DNA from: Photobacterium alginatilyticum
Lineage (GTDB): Bacteria; Pseudomonadota; Gammaproteobacteria; Enterobacterales; Vibrionaceae
Direction of reading: 5' to 3'
DNA: 37,142 bases
NCBI RefSeq assembly: GCF_009910675.1
Contig: NZ_RSEJ01000016.1
Location: 96,165 to 133,306, forward strand
Positions within the stretch are counted from its first letter, which is position 1, and each line of letters begins with the position of its first letter. A program made the translations under genes and the position numbers. A model generated the notes under the pieces. The model made no database searches. It had not been told where the DNA came from and saw only the letters and a list, made by a program, of their open reading frames with translations. Below are positions 17,017 to 25,762 of the stretch, in pieces.

Positions 17017-19782
17017 TTAGCGCGCTTTTTTCTGAAACTCATCGATTGACTCAAGGGGCAGGCCGATGCTGAGCGGCTCAAGGTTGCTATGGGCATGTCC
17101 CTGGCAGTGCATGACCAGCCGGTTTGAAGTGCGTGGCTTGATGATCTCGACAATGAAGCGAATCATATCGGCGCGGCTGAGTGCCTGCAGTTCCTGCACC
17201 ACTTTCTGGCGCTGGTTGAACTCGGTATCTTTGTTGCCGATGCTGACCCAGAATCGCTGTGCCCGGGCACGCAGGTTCGTATCCGGCTCGGAAATTTGCG
17301 CGATCAGTCCTTGCTTGCTGGCCTGCCATTGCGCCTCGGTCAGCTCCAGCAATACCAGGGCAAAGGCATTGGTGAACTCGTCAATGGCCTCGGACAGTTG
17401 GGCTGGTGCGGCTACCGGCGACTGGATATATAAAATCAGCCCCGGATGCCGGTTCAGGGGCAGATTTGCGGTGCCGACCATGTAGCCCAATTGCTGGCGG
17501 GTACGCAGCTCGTGGAAGAAGGTGGTCGACATCAGATGGTTTGCCAGGGTGTAGACGGCAATTTTTCTGGGGGTCGTTTTCCTCGACTGGTAGTACATCA
17601 GGATCGCAGAATCGGCATGGTTGCAGTTGACTTCGTGACGTAGGGTGCCGACTTTGCCCAGACGAACCAGTGGTCTTTGTGATTCGCCATAGAGCTGGTC
17701 GGTAACTCGGAAGGCATCCTTGAGAAGCTCTGCCAGAGCCAGCGCATCTTCCTTCAGCCAGTTACCGTAGATAAAGGTGTCGATGTGCAGCTCGGCAAAC
17801 ATCGCCTCGACAAACTCCGGAAGCTCGTCGACCTCAATGGTTTCCAGCGCTTCGATGAGCACCGGGTAAGGCGGGTTATTGGGCTGCAATATCCCGGTCA
17901 GCTCGTTGAAAAGCTGAGATATCGGCTTGTCCTCGGCGGCATTGCGCCAGTTACGGAGCATTTGTGCCTTGATGTTCTGGAATCTCTCCGGGCTGAAGGT
18001 TCTTCCCTCGAAGCGTTCCAGCAAAAGTTTCATCAAGAGCGGCTGTTTTTCGCTAAAGCCCGATAGCTGCAGGGTAACCCCGCCCTGGTGGGCATAGAGG
18101 TTATAAGACATACCGGCGATTTCGGCCGGGTAGGCAGACTCGTTGATGGCTTCCAACAGCATCTCGACACAGAGGCGTGTCTTGACAATATTGCGGGGTG
18201 TGTCGACGGCATGCGGGCTATCGATGGCCACATATACCACCCCTTTTGGGACCCGAAATTCATGCTCCTGCTTGTACCACAGGCGGAACCCCGGAAGATC
18301 CTGGATTAGCTGGGGAGGAAGCTCGGCTTCGGCGGCCAGCGGGTGCGGATCCAGTTTTTCACAGATATAGGGGTTGACCTCGGGTAGGCTTAGATCGGGC
18401 TCATTGTCTACCTGTTGCCAGCGTGCCAGTTGCCCGTCGGTAAAGGTAGAGACGGAGTAGGGAGTATGGTACCACTGGGCGATACGGTCGTACTCCTGTC
18501 CCTGGGCAACCAGCACTAGGCGCATGTTGTCCGGGCTGAGGTAGGCAAGCAGCTCTCGCAACAGCGGTTCGTCATACTCGGTCATCATATAGTCACCGTA
18601 GATCACGTCTTCCGGTGCATAGTGGAACAGGTTCATGACCAGATAGCTGACAGTATCAAGCGGGCGGCTTTTTTCCTGATAGCGGAAAGCCTGCTCCAGC
18701 ACAGCCTGTTTCTCTGTATAGCGCCACTCATTCAGGCCCTGTTGACTGATGAGCTGGATATATTGAAAAACAGCCGTCACGATATCATCGATATTATCCA
18801 GTCCCTTCGGGGTCAGGTTAAGGCTGATGGTGAATTCGCGAAAATTGCTACCGTTGACGCCGCCCCCTGCGGCGAGCGTATTGATCAGCCCTCGGCTTTT
18901 CAGCATCGACATCAGGCTGCCGCAACCTTCATTGCCTAGCAGGTGGGCAATATAGGAGAGGGGCTTTTGGCGATAATGTTGTTCGACAGAAGGCATCGCA
19001 AAAGACAGGGTGAGCTTTCGAACTTCTTTAATGGGCTCAATCTTAATGAATTTTGCGGTTTCGTTGGCGGTGACCAACGGTTCGGTGATCGCCGGCTTGG
19101 CAATATCCGTATTAGGGATATGGGCAAAGTAGGTGGTGGTAAAGTCTTCCAGCTCGTCCAGCGACTGTGGGCCGAGCAGTACCAGGCTCATCAGATCGGC
19201 AGAGTAATGGCTCTGGTAGAAGTCAATCAGCTCGTCGCGGACCGGTTTGCCGTCTCTGTCATCTAATGTTGTTTGATCGCCGACGGAAAATTTGGAAAAA
19301 GGGTGCGCCGGGTTAATGGTTTCTTTATGGACCTGGTAAAGACGGCGTACATCGTCTTTGACTTTGAGTTTGTACTCGGAATCGACGGCCTGGCGTTCTT
19401 TATCAACGGCTTCTTCATTAAACAGGGGAGCGGTAAAAAACTGGCCGAAGCGATCAAGCCCCTCGCTAAAGGCATGGGGACTGACTTCAAAGAAAAAGGT
19501 CGTATTTTCTGTGCCGGTCCAGGCATTGTTGCTGCCGCCGCTCTGGTTGATGAATGTCTGGAATTCGCCGACTTTGGGGTACTTCTCCGTGCCGAGAAAC
19601 AGCATGTGCTCCAGGAAATGTGCCATGCCCTGTCGATCAACGGGATCATCGAAATGACCGACCTTGACCGATAATGCCGCAGCTGAACGTGGGGCGTCTG
19701 CGTCATGTACCAATAGAACCTTAAGCTTATTATCTAAAGTCAGGTAGCGGTACTGCTTAGGATCATTAGGACTGATATGCAC
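17017..19782 (-). CDS. Insulinase (M16) family zinc protease, pitrilysin-like, without signal peptide
   Basis: At 921 residues this has the four-domain length of M16A proteases such as E. coli pitrilysin and eukaryotic insulysin. The inverted zinc motif HxxEH is H55-F-L-E-H59 (MAHFLEHMLFLG), and the third zinc ligand is Glu136 (ERQAVDSEY), 77 residues after H59 as in pitrilysin. The substrate-binding GGSNNAWTGTENTTFFF stretch follows the active site. E. coli pitrilysin is periplasmic with a signal peptide. This protein starts MHISPNDPKQYRYLTLDN, with no signal sequence, so it should be cytoplasmic and digest small peptides there. The gene is alone on its strand, between fadJ and sixA, and has no evident partner. 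Confidence 0.9.
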   Translation of the reverse strand: MHISPNDPKQYRYLTLDNKLKVLLVHDADAPRSAAALSVKVGHFDDPVDRQGMAHFLEHMLFLGTEKYPKVGEFQTFINQSGGSNNAWTGTENTTFFFEVSPHAFSEGLDRFGQFFTAPLFNEEAVDKERQAVDSEYKLKVKDDVRRLYQVHKETINPAHPFSKFSVGDQTTLDDRDGKPVRDELIDFYQSHYSADLMSLVLLGPQSLDELEDFTTTYFAHIPNTDIAKPAITEPLVTANETAKFIKIEPIKEVRKLTLSFAMPSVEQHYRQKPLSYIAHLLGNEGCGSLMSMLKSRGLINTLAAGGGVNGSNFREFTISLNLTPKGLDNIDDIVTAVFQYIQLISQQGLNEWRYTEKQAVLEQAFRYQEKSRPLDTVSYLVMNLFHYAPEDVIYGDYMMTEYDEPLLRELLAYLSPDNMRLVLVAQGQEYDRIAQWYHTPYSVSTFTDGQLARWQQVDNEPDLSLPEVNPYICEKLDPHPLAAEAELPPQLIQDLPGFRLWYKQEHEFRVPKGVVYVAIDSPHAVDTPRNIVKTRLCVEMLLEAINESAYPAEIAGMSYNLYAHQGGVTLQLSGFSEKQPLLMKLLLERFEGRTFSPERFQNIKAQMLRNWRNAAEDKPISQLFNELTGILQPNNPPYPVLIEALETIEVDELPEFVEAMFAELHIDTFIYGNWLKEDALALAELLKDAFRVTDQLYGESQRPLVRLGKVGTLRHEVNCNHADSAILMYYQSRKTTPRKIAVYTLANHLMSTTFFHELRTRQQLGYMVGTANLPLNRHPGLILYIQSPVAAPAQLSEAIDEFTNAFALVLLELTEAQWQASKQGLIAQISEPDTNLRARAQRFWVSIGNKDTEFNQRQKVVQELQALSRADMIRFIVEIIKPRTSNRLVMHCQGHAHSNLEPLSIGLPLESIDEFQKKAR

Positions 19783-20109
19783 GTGAAGAGCCTATTTTCT
19801 TAGGAAATTAAGCTAATTATGACGCTCAATATAGAGGGTGGCAAATTAACTTCGCCGTGATTCTTATTCGCATCAGCCCTTATCGGAGCAGGGATGAGGC
19901 TAATTATGCATTGTGTCGAGAATTGCCGTTTTTTTTGCTCAGGCGTTTCACCGGTCACGGAACGGTAACAGAATGTGCGGAATGGCTATTCAGCATAGGC
20001 TGGACTTGTTAGCATAGCGGCTGATTGGGCGGACGTGTTCAGGTTTGGCAAGATAATCTGGCGTCGACGGTCCGGTTAGTTAATAGGACGGGTTTATTGG
20101 ATAGGCTAT
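19783..20109. other. Divergent intergenic region between the protease gene and sixA
   Basis: These 327 bp must hold promoters for both divergent genes. I see no convincing boxes, hairpin with T-run or small open frame with a good ribosome site. A short run GCCGTTTTTTTTGC at about 19925 has no stem in front of it. Confidence 0.5.
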
Positions 20110-20583
20110 ATGCGAATTTATATCATGCGTCATGGTGAGGCGCAGAACTTCGCTCCCTCTGATGCGGAGCGACCTCTGACAGCGCGTGGTGAGTCACACT
20201 CCGAACAGATGGCGATCCAGCTGACAAGTCAGCTAAGCGATGGGTTGGATATGGTTTGGGTGAGCCCTTACCTGCGTGCCCAGCAGACATGGCAGGCGAT
20301 GGCTGGGCATTTGCCGGAGCCCAAACGCCTGATGACTGTCGAAGAAATCACCCCTTACGGGCAAGCAGAGGAAGTGGCGGCCTATCTGAAGGCGGTTATT
20401 GCCGTTGAGCGACCGGAAACTGTCCTGATTGTCTCACACCTGCCTTTGGTTGGCTACCTGACTGCAGAGTTGGCACCGGGTCTGCAGCCTCCTATGTTCC
20501 GCACATCCGCGATTGCGGCTCTTGACTACCAGCCTGATGATGAAGAAGTCGAGTTTTTGTGGCAGGCCAATCCTGAAGGATGA
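20110..20583 (+). CDS. sixA: Phosphohistidine phosphatase SixA
   Basis: SixA removes phosphate from phosphohistidine: first described on the ArcB phosphotransfer domain, and more recently tied to the nitrogen phosphotransferase protein NPr in E. coli. The 157-residue length fits. The histidine-phosphatase fold begins with the RHG motif (R7-H8-G9 in MRIYIMRHGE), H8 being the phospho-acceptor. The second catalytic histidine is H110 in VLIVSHLPLVGYL. The gene is near fadIJ as in E. coli, but with a protease gene between. No terminator is seen before the lipoprotein gene downstream. Confidence 0.92.
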   Translation: MRIYIMRHGEAQNFAPSDAERPLTARGESHSEQMAIQLTSQLSDGLDMVWVSPYLRAQQTWQAMAGHLPEPKRLMTVEEITPYGQAEEVAAYLKAVIAVERPETVLIVSHLPLVGYLTAELAPGLQPPMFRTSAIAALDYQPDDEEVEFLWQANPEG

Positions 20584-20726
20584 ACAACATTTAACCTTAA
20601 GCTTTGGGAATGGCTGCCGATATAGGTCTCGAGAGCTGATTTAGGACTCAGTTTTTATCTATTGAGGTTTCATCCCTAGCTGGATTGAGTATCATTCATC
20701 GAACGAGAATTAACAAAGTTACTGTT

Positions 20727-21086
20727 ATGAAAGGTAAAATTTTTGCAATCCTCAGTGCCGTACTGTTAGCTGGCTGTATTCAGGGGCCTCGAGCTCCGAG
20801 CATTAATGCTAACGGTGCAATCAAGTGGGCTAATGGTGTCAGTGAAGAAATGCACATTTCCGCATCCGGCAGTACCCTGACGTTTGCCGCGCCGCAGAGC
20901 ATTTTTAGTGCTGGTGGGATCACTATCTTTTCGCGTATTGACAGCGCCCGTAATGGTAACTGTGAACACTACTACAGCGAAGGGGCGGTAAAAACCCGTA
21001 TGCAGATTTGCGACAGTGGCGAAGTGACGCTGATTGTCGAAGGTCAGGTGATCAATGTGGGAGCCCTGGCGAAATATGTATACTAG
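20727..21086 (+). CDS. Small lipoprotein of unknown function
   Basis: This 119-residue protein has a lipoprotein signal peptide ending in the lipobox LLAGC (Cys17), so the mature protein should be lipid-anchored, probably in the outer membrane. The mature part is mostly beta-type, with two further cysteines (SARNGNCEHYY and MQICDSGEV) that could form a disulphide. I chose the ATG at 20727 because it gives a proper signal peptide; an in-frame start at 20685 adds a non-signal-like stretch. I do not recognise the family. It lies between sixA and smrB and is convergent with smrB. Confidence 0.75.
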   Translation: MKGKIFAILSAVLLAGCIQGPRAPSINANGAIKWANGVSEEMHISASGSTLTFAAPQSIFSAGGITIFSRIDSARNGNCEHYYSEGAVKTRMQICDSGEVTLIVEGQVINVGALAKYVY

Positions 21087-21176
21087 CCAAGTGGTGAGAA
21101 TTTAGTATCGAGTGACGAGCAATAAACAGGCTGTTGTTTTTCTCGACACTCGTACTTTGGCTCTCGCCTCTTTTGT

Positions 21177-21707
21177 TTATCTCTCCGGAATATCAATTAA
21201 GACCAGCAACGCACCATCCCCCCCGAACTCCAGCGGAGCCTGGTGAAAAGCCATCACGTCCGGATGTTGTGCCAGCCACAGCGGTGCTTTTTGCTTCAAG
21301 ATATGTTTGCCAATGCCATGCATCACACAGGCGCAGGACACACTTTCCTTGATACAGGCGGCAATCATGGCAGCCAGTTCGCGTTTGGCTTCCTGTTGCG
21401 TCATACCATGCATGTCCAGATACATATCGGGTACATACACCCCGCGGCGTAACTTTTTCACTTCATATTTTGACACACCAGTACGAGCATACTGCATCGG
21501 GCCATGCTCGTTGAGGAGGGGCTCGAATTCATCGGAGAAATAAAACTCGTGGTTTTGGGTTTCTTTTTCCGAGACTTTGGGCTTATCAGCCTTTGGGCTC
21601 TGTCGGCGTGGCGTGATTATGGTATCATGCGACAACTTTTTTACGCCTTTAACCGCATCCTGAAAGAGTGCCAGGTCATCTTCCAGGGTAAGATCTTTTT
21701 TACTCAT
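21177..21707 (-). CDS. smrB: Ribosome-rescue endonuclease SmrB
   Basis: This 176-residue protein has an N-terminal disordered charged region and a C-terminal Smr domain. The domain shows the DxHG motif as D98-M-H-G101 (YLDMHGMTQQEAKREL) and the second loop H130-G-I-G133. E. coli SmrB is recruited to collided ribosomes and cuts the mRNA between them, feeding tmRNA rescue. It is divergent from prmB with a 53-bp gap, the same pairing as in E. coli (smrB/prmB). Confidence 0.93.
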   Translation of the reverse strand: MSKKDLTLEDDLALFQDAVKGVKKLSHDTIITPRRQSPKADKPKVSEKETQNHEFYFSDEFEPLLNEHGPMQYARTGVSKYEVKKLRRGVYVPDMYLDMHGMTQQEAKRELAAMIAACIKESVSCACVMHGIGKHILKQKAPLWLAQHPDVMAFHQAPLEFGGDGALLVLIDIPER

Positions 21708-21760
21708 AATGATATTCCAACAACTCTATAGCGGTATTGTAGCGTCATTCGGAGGCTATT

Positions 21761-22693
21761 TTGGATAAGATTTTTGTCGACGAGGCCGTCAACGAACTTC
21801 ACACTTTACAGGACATGCTACGTTGGACGGTAAGCCGTTTCAATGCTGCGGGTCTTTTTTATGGTCACGGCACGGATAATGCGTGGGACGAAGCGGTACA
21901 ACTGGTACTGCCGACCCTGTATTTGCCACTGGATATTCCGTCGGAAGTCCGCTTTTCACGGCTGACGAGCAGCGAGCGTCTGCGTATTGTCGAGCGTGTG
22001 ATCCGTCGTATTAACGAACGTACCCCTGTCGCTTATATGACCAACAAAGCGTGGTTCTGCGGCATGGAATTCTTTGTCGACGAGCGTGTACTGGTGCCTC
22101 GCTCACCGATCGGCGAGTTGATCGAGAATGGTTTTGAACCGTTCCTGGCCGAGAGCCCGACTCGTATTATGGACCTGTGTACCGGCAGCGGTTGTATCGG
22201 TATCGCCTGTGCGCATGCCTTCCCGGAAGCCGAAGTTGACTTGGTTGATATCTCGACGGATGCGCTGGAGGTTGCCGAGCAGAACATTCAGGACCATGGC
22301 CTGGAGCAGCAGGTGATCCCGCTACGCTCTGATCTGTTGCGCGATGTACCAAAAGATCAGTACGACCTGATTGTGACTAACCCGCCGTATGTTGATCAGG
22401 AAGACATGAACAGCCTGCCGGAGGAGTTCCGTCACGAGCCGGAGCTAGGCTTGGCAGCGGGTACCGATGGTCTGAAGCTGGTTCGTCGTATTCTTGCCAA
22501 TGCACCGGATTACCTGAAAGAGAACGGTGTCTTGATCTGTGAAGTCGGTAACTCGATGATCCATATGGAAGAGCAGTACCCGCACATTCCGTTTACCTGG
22601 ATTGAGTTCGAGAACGGTGGCCACGGCGTGTTTATGATGACCCGTGAGCAGTTGCTTGAATGTCAGGACGAGTTTTCACTTTACCGTGACTAA
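21761..22693 (+). CDS. prmB: 50S ribosomal protein L3 glutamine methyltransferase PrmB
   Basis: PrmB methylates a glutamine (Q150 in E. coli) of ribosomal protein uL3 using S-adenosylmethionine. The 310-residue protein has an N-terminal helical domain and a Rossmann methyltransferase fold. The SAM loop is [16 protein letters not shown] and the catalytic NPPY lies at 207-210 ([15 protein letters not shown]). The start codon is TTG at 21761, supported by GGAGG five bases upstream. In E. coli prmB lies directly upstream of aroC; here it ends with its own terminator and aroC is far away. Confidence 0.95.
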   Translation: MDKIFVDEAVNELHTLQDMLRWTVSRFNAAGLFYGHGTDNAWDEAVQLVLPTLYLPLDIPSEVRFSRLTSSERLRIVERVIRRINERTPVAYMTNKAWFCGMEFFVDERVLVPRSPIGELIENGFEPFLAESPTRIMDLCTGSGCIGIACAHAFPEAEVDLVDISTDALEVAEQNIQDHGLEQQVIPLRSDLLRDVPKDQYDLIVTNPPYVDQEDMNSLPEEFRHEPELGLAAGTDGLKLVRRILANAPDYLKENGVLICEVGNSMIHMEEQYPHIPFTWIEFENGGHGVFMMTREQLLECQDEFSLYRD

Positions 22694-22719
22694 TATCGAG
22701 TCGTTCTTGTAAGAACCCA

Positions 22720-22731
22720 GAAACTAGAAAC
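22720..22731 (+). repeat. Short copy of the GAAACTA repeat before the prmB terminator
   Basis: GAAACTAGAAAC (1.7 units of the 7-mer) lies between the prmB stop codon and its terminator, running into the stem. It is the same unit, in the same orientation to transcription and at the same kind of site, as the four-copy array behind fadL at 8397-8424. Confidence 0.8.
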
Positions 22732-22756
22732 CGGAGCACAAGCTCCGGTTTTTTTA
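22728..22756 (+). terminator. Terminator of prmB
   Basis: A 9-bp stem AACCGGAGC/GCTCCGGTT with loop ACAA is followed by a run of T residues. It may also act weakly for the convergent queC. Confidence 0.93.
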
Positions 22757-22790
22757 TGGGGTGACCTAGTCAGATATGACCGAGAGGGTG

Positions 22791-23489
22791 CTAGGCATTG
22801 CCCTTGGCCTGTTTGGCTTTAAGCTCAGCCATTACCGACGCTTTATTGTTCAGGTAGTCTTCGAGGCCGGCACGGCGAAGATCGCAAGACGGGCAGTCAC
22901 CACAGCCATCACCGATAATCCCGTTATAGCAGGTCAGTGTCTGCTGGCGGACGTAGTTCAGTTTGCTGTACTGATCGGCCAGCGCCCATGTTTCGGCCTT
23001 GTTCAGCCACATCAGCGGCGTTTCGATATTCAGCGGACGATCCATACCCAGTACCAGAGACTGGTTGATGGATTTGACGAATTCGTCGCGACAGTCAGGA
23101 TAGCCGGAAAAGTCAGTTTCGCAGACGCCGGTGATCACCGCCTCGGCACCAATTTGGTAGGCATAGATCCCTGCCAGAGTCAGGAACAGAATGTTACGAC
23201 CGGGAACAAACGAGTTTGGCAGGCCGTTTTCCTGCAGCTCGTGGGAAACGGCAATATTGTCACGGGTTAGCGAGCTGATCGCCAGCTCATTGAGCAATCC
23301 GACATCCATAACCTTGTGCGCGGCAACGCCCAGTTCTTTGGCGACAGATTGCGCCACTTCAATTTCCAGCTTGTGACGCTGGCCATAATCAAAGGTGATG
23401 CAATGAACTTCATCGTAGTTGGCAAGTGCCTGGATCAGGCAGGTGGTGGAGTCTTGGCCGCCACTAAAAACGACTACGGCTTTACGCAT
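22791..23489 (-). CDS. queC: 7-cyano-7-deazaguanine synthase QueC
   Basis: QueC converts 7-carboxy-7-deazaguanine to preQ0 with ATP and ammonia, on the way to queuosine in position 34 of tRNA-Tyr, -His, -Asp and -Asn. The 232-residue protein has the PP-loop motif S9-G-G-Q-D-S14 and the zinc site C187, C196, C199, C202 (CX8CX2CX2C). A ribosome site, AGGAAAG, precedes the ATG. I looked for a preQ1 riboswitch in the 5' leader and did not find one. The 296 bp to the next gene hold that gene's terminator and otherwise nothing I can assign. Confidence 0.96.
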   Translation of the reverse strand: MRKAVVVFSGGQDSTTCLIQALANYDEVHCITFDYGQRHKLEIEVAQSVAKELGVAAHKVMDVGLLNELAISSLTRDNIAVSHELQENGLPNSFVPGRNILFLTLAGIYAYQIGAEAVITGVCETDFSGYPDCRDEFVKSINQSLVLGMDRPLNIETPLMWLNKAETWALADQYSKLNYVRQQTLTCYNGIIGDGCGDCPSCDLRRAGLEDYLNNKASVMAELKAKQAKGNA

Positions 23490-23689
23490 ACTTTGTCTTT
23501 CCTGTGTTATAGCCTTACCGAAAAACAGTCGGTGGCTTGAATGAACATACCTGGCTTATTAATTATCTGATCGGCCAGTTAATTATAAGCAGGTATTACT
23601 ACCATCAGCAGGTTCTCTGTTGGCACGGCAATGCTACCTCAGAGTTGTTGGTGAGGAAAGTTTCTCTGCTCAGCCGACAAACAGAAGGT

Positions 23690-23716
23690 AAAAAAAAGCC
23701 GCAGACAGGCTGCGGC
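23690..23716 (-). terminator. Terminator of the PLP enzyme gene
   Basis: On the minus strand GCCGCAG/CTGCGGC (7 bp, loop of 5) is followed by eight T residues. It lies about 70 bp after the stop at 23786. Confidence 0.9.
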
Positions 23717-23785
23717 AAACTAACGTGTAGATTGCAGGATAGAACAAAGAAAAAAGTACCCAAGCTATTTCACAATAGTTTGGGG

Positions 23786-24850
23786 TTACAGCGAACCGGT
23801 TTTCTCGAAGGCTTCCAGTTGGCTGAAGTAAGCAGAGATATCGCCGATGTTGTCGGCCACCCACTGCTCGTTGAAATAGGTATCAAGATAGCGCTCGCCA
23901 CTGTCGCAAAGCAGGGTAACGATAGAGCCTGTTTCACCGCGGGCCTTCATCTCGCAGGCCAGCTGCAACACGCCGTAGAGGTTGGTCCCCGTAGAGGCAC
24001 CGGCCTTGCGTCCCAGCAGTTTTTCCAGCCAGTGGACGGTGGCGATACTGGCCGCATCGGCAATGGTGCGCATTTCGTCAACCACGTCCGGAATGAAGCT
24101 CGGCTCAACGCGCGGGCGGCCGATACCCTCGATTCGGCTGCCGACAGTGCCGGTCAGAGTCAGATCGCGGGTCTTGTAATAGTTATGAAAGACCGAGTTC
24201 TCAGGATCGACCACGCAGAGTCTGGTCGGGTGCATCTGGTAGCGGATATAGCGACCGATTGTCGCTGATGTGCCACCTGTGCCCGGGCTCATGACGATCC
24301 AGCTCGGGATCGGGTGCTCTTCAAGCTGCATCTGCTCGAAGATGCTGTTGGCGATGTTGTTGTTACCGCGCCAGTCAGTGGCACGCTCGGCAAAGGTGAA
24401 CTGGTCCATGTAATGGCCGTTGAGCTCTTTGGCCAGGCGGCGCGACTCGGCGTAAATTTCGCTTGGGCTGTCGACGAAGTGGGCACGACCACCATAGAAC
24501 TCGATTTGTTCGATTTTCTTGCGGGCTGTCTTGCGCGGCACAACCGCAATAAAGGGCAGGCCAAGCAGGCGTGCAAAATAGGCTTCCGATACGGCGGTGC
24601 TGCCGGACGAGGATTCGATAACCGTTGTATCCTGACCAATCCAGCCATTACACAGGGCATACAAGAACAACGAACGGGCCAGTCGGTGTTTCAGGCTGCC
24701 GGTCGGGTGGGTGCTCTCGTCCTTTAGGTAAATATCGATACCGTCCAGAGAGGGAAGATCCAGCTTGATGAGGTGGGTGTCTGCCGAACGCTGAAAGTCA
24801 GCTTCTATCTTACGGATGGCACTGTTAATCCACTGCGGGTCATGGCTCAT
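23786..24850 (-). CDS. Cysteine-synthase-family PLP enzyme, possible cysteine desulfhydrase
   Basis: This 354-residue fold-type II PLP enzyme is related to cysteine synthase and cystathionine beta-synthase. The PLP lysine is K54 in [14 protein letters not shown], the substrate loop is [17 protein letters not shown] and the phosphate-binding loop is [16 protein letters not shown]. It differs from CysK/CysM in the active-site loop and length and is closer in layout to the separate group that includes the mycobacterial cysteine desulfhydrase Cds1. It is divergent from a DecR-like regulator, which in E. coli responds to cysteine and activates a cysteine-degrading enzyme. The context therefore favours cysteine breakdown to pyruvate, ammonia and sulfide. 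A biosynthetic role (cysteine or another beta-replacement product) is not excluded. AGGAAGAG precedes the ATG. Confidence 0.8.
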   Translation of the reverse strand: MSHDPQWINSAIRKIEADFQRSADTHLIKLDLPSLDGIDIYLKDESTHPTGSLKHRLARSLFLYALCNGWIGQDTTVIESSSGSTAVSEAYFARLLGLPFIAVVPRKTARKKIEQIEFYGGRAHFVDSPSEIYAESRRLAKELNGHYMDQFTFAERATDWRGNNNIANSIFEQMQLEEHPIPSWIVMSPGTGGTSATIGRYIRYQMHPTRLCVVDPENSVFHNYYKTRDLTLTGTVGSRIEGIGRPRVEPSFIPDVVDEMRTIADAASIATVHWLEKLLGRKAGASTGTNLYGVLQLACEMKARGETGSIVTLLCDSGERYLDTYFNEQWVADNIGDISAYFSQLEAFEKTGSL

Positions 24851-24987
24851 GTCTCTTCCTCTTTCTCAGGCGGCTCGGTCGGTAATCGGGGGGAACACCA
24901 ACGGTTGTTTTCTTATTGGAATGCTTAGCATAGTACTTGAAGCACGTGAAAAAACTTTGCTTTGTTTGCTTTTATATCGATAATATG

Positions 24988-25002
24988 GAGAAAAATTTTC
25001 TC
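24988..25002. promoter_or_regulatory. Perfect palindrome in the divergent PLP enzyme/decR region, likely operator
   Basis: GAGAAAAATTTTCTC is a perfect 7-1-7 inverted repeat located 26 bp before the regulator start. Lrp/AsnC proteins bind such AT-centred palindromes, often in the promoter they share with a divergent target. I infer it to be the site of the adjacent regulator. Confidence 0.5.
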
Positions 25003-25027
25003 TATGTTGTGATTTAGGGGTAATACA

Positions 25028-25489
25028 TTGGCTGACTTAGATAACACTGACAGAACGTTGCTACGGATGCTGCAACGAGACGGTACCTTGGCGCTGGCCG
25101 AACTGGCCGAGGCGGTAAACCTGACGACGACACCTTGCTGGAAGCGCTTAAAGCGGCTGGAGGAGAGCGGCATCCTCAGACAGCGGGTAGCCTTGCTTGA
25201 TCCGGTGAAGCTTGGTTTGTCGTTTACGGCATTCGTGCAGATCAAAACCAGTAACCACTCCAAGGAGTGGTACCACTGTTTTGTCGAAACAGTATCGGAT
25301 TTTCCTGAAGTGATGGAGTTCTACCGAATGGCCGGTGAGTACGACTACATGATGAAAGTGCAGGTGGCTGACATGGCCGCATTTGATAAGTTCTACAAAA
25401 AGCTGGTCAACAGCATCGAAGGGCTGACCAATGTGACCTCGACGTTTGCCATGGAGCCGCTGAAATATACGACTGCTTTGCCGGTGTGA
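25028..25489 (+). CDS. decR: Lrp/AsnC-family regulator, DecR (YbaO) type
   Basis: This 153-residue protein has an N-terminal helix-turn-helix ([20 protein letters not shown], then [18 protein letters not shown]) and a C-terminal RAM ligand-binding domain ([20 protein letters not shown]). The [11 protein letters not shown] recognition helix and the position directly before mdlA match E. coli DecR, the cysteine-sensing regulator. The start is a TTG at 25028 with AGGGGT upstream. In E. coli the target lies elsewhere in the genome. Here the divergent neighbour is a cysteine-synthase-like PLP enzyme, which suggests local control of cysteine detoxification. Confidence 0.82.
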   Translation: MADLDNTDRTLLRMLQRDGTLALAELAEAVNLTTTPCWKRLKRLEESGILRQRVALLDPVKLGLSFTAFVQIKTSNHSKEWYHCFVETVSDFPEVMEFYRMAGEYDYMMKVQVADMAAFDKFYKKLVNSIEGLTNVTSTFAMEPLKYTTALPV

Positions 25490-25762
25490 AATACTGTATA
25501 AAAAAGCAGATATAACTGATTTATAAATTATCATGGAGAAAGTGATTGTTTTGAATTTTGCTGTCTCCATTTGGTTGATTTATTAGTCAATTTTCCGATA
25601 ATGGCTTTGTTTATAAGCAACAAGGCCAGCATGATACAACAGCCTTTCTTTTCTCTTTGATTGGTATCTCTTCTCCTGCAAATTGCATCCCGAGGTAATT
25701 GCTGCTCTGACTGACTTTAATTCGTCTTAAACTATGGCTATGCCTGTTTCTGTGGAGGGACT

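Noticed and set aside
23490..23580. preQ1 riboswitch in front of queC
   Set aside because: The leader is short and shows no recognisable preQ1 aptamer fold.
23537..24268. 243-residue plus-strand frame across the queC/PLP enzyme region
   Set aside because: Most of it is antisense to the PLP enzyme, and the rest crosses the queC leader and a minus-strand terminator; the composition is not protein-like.
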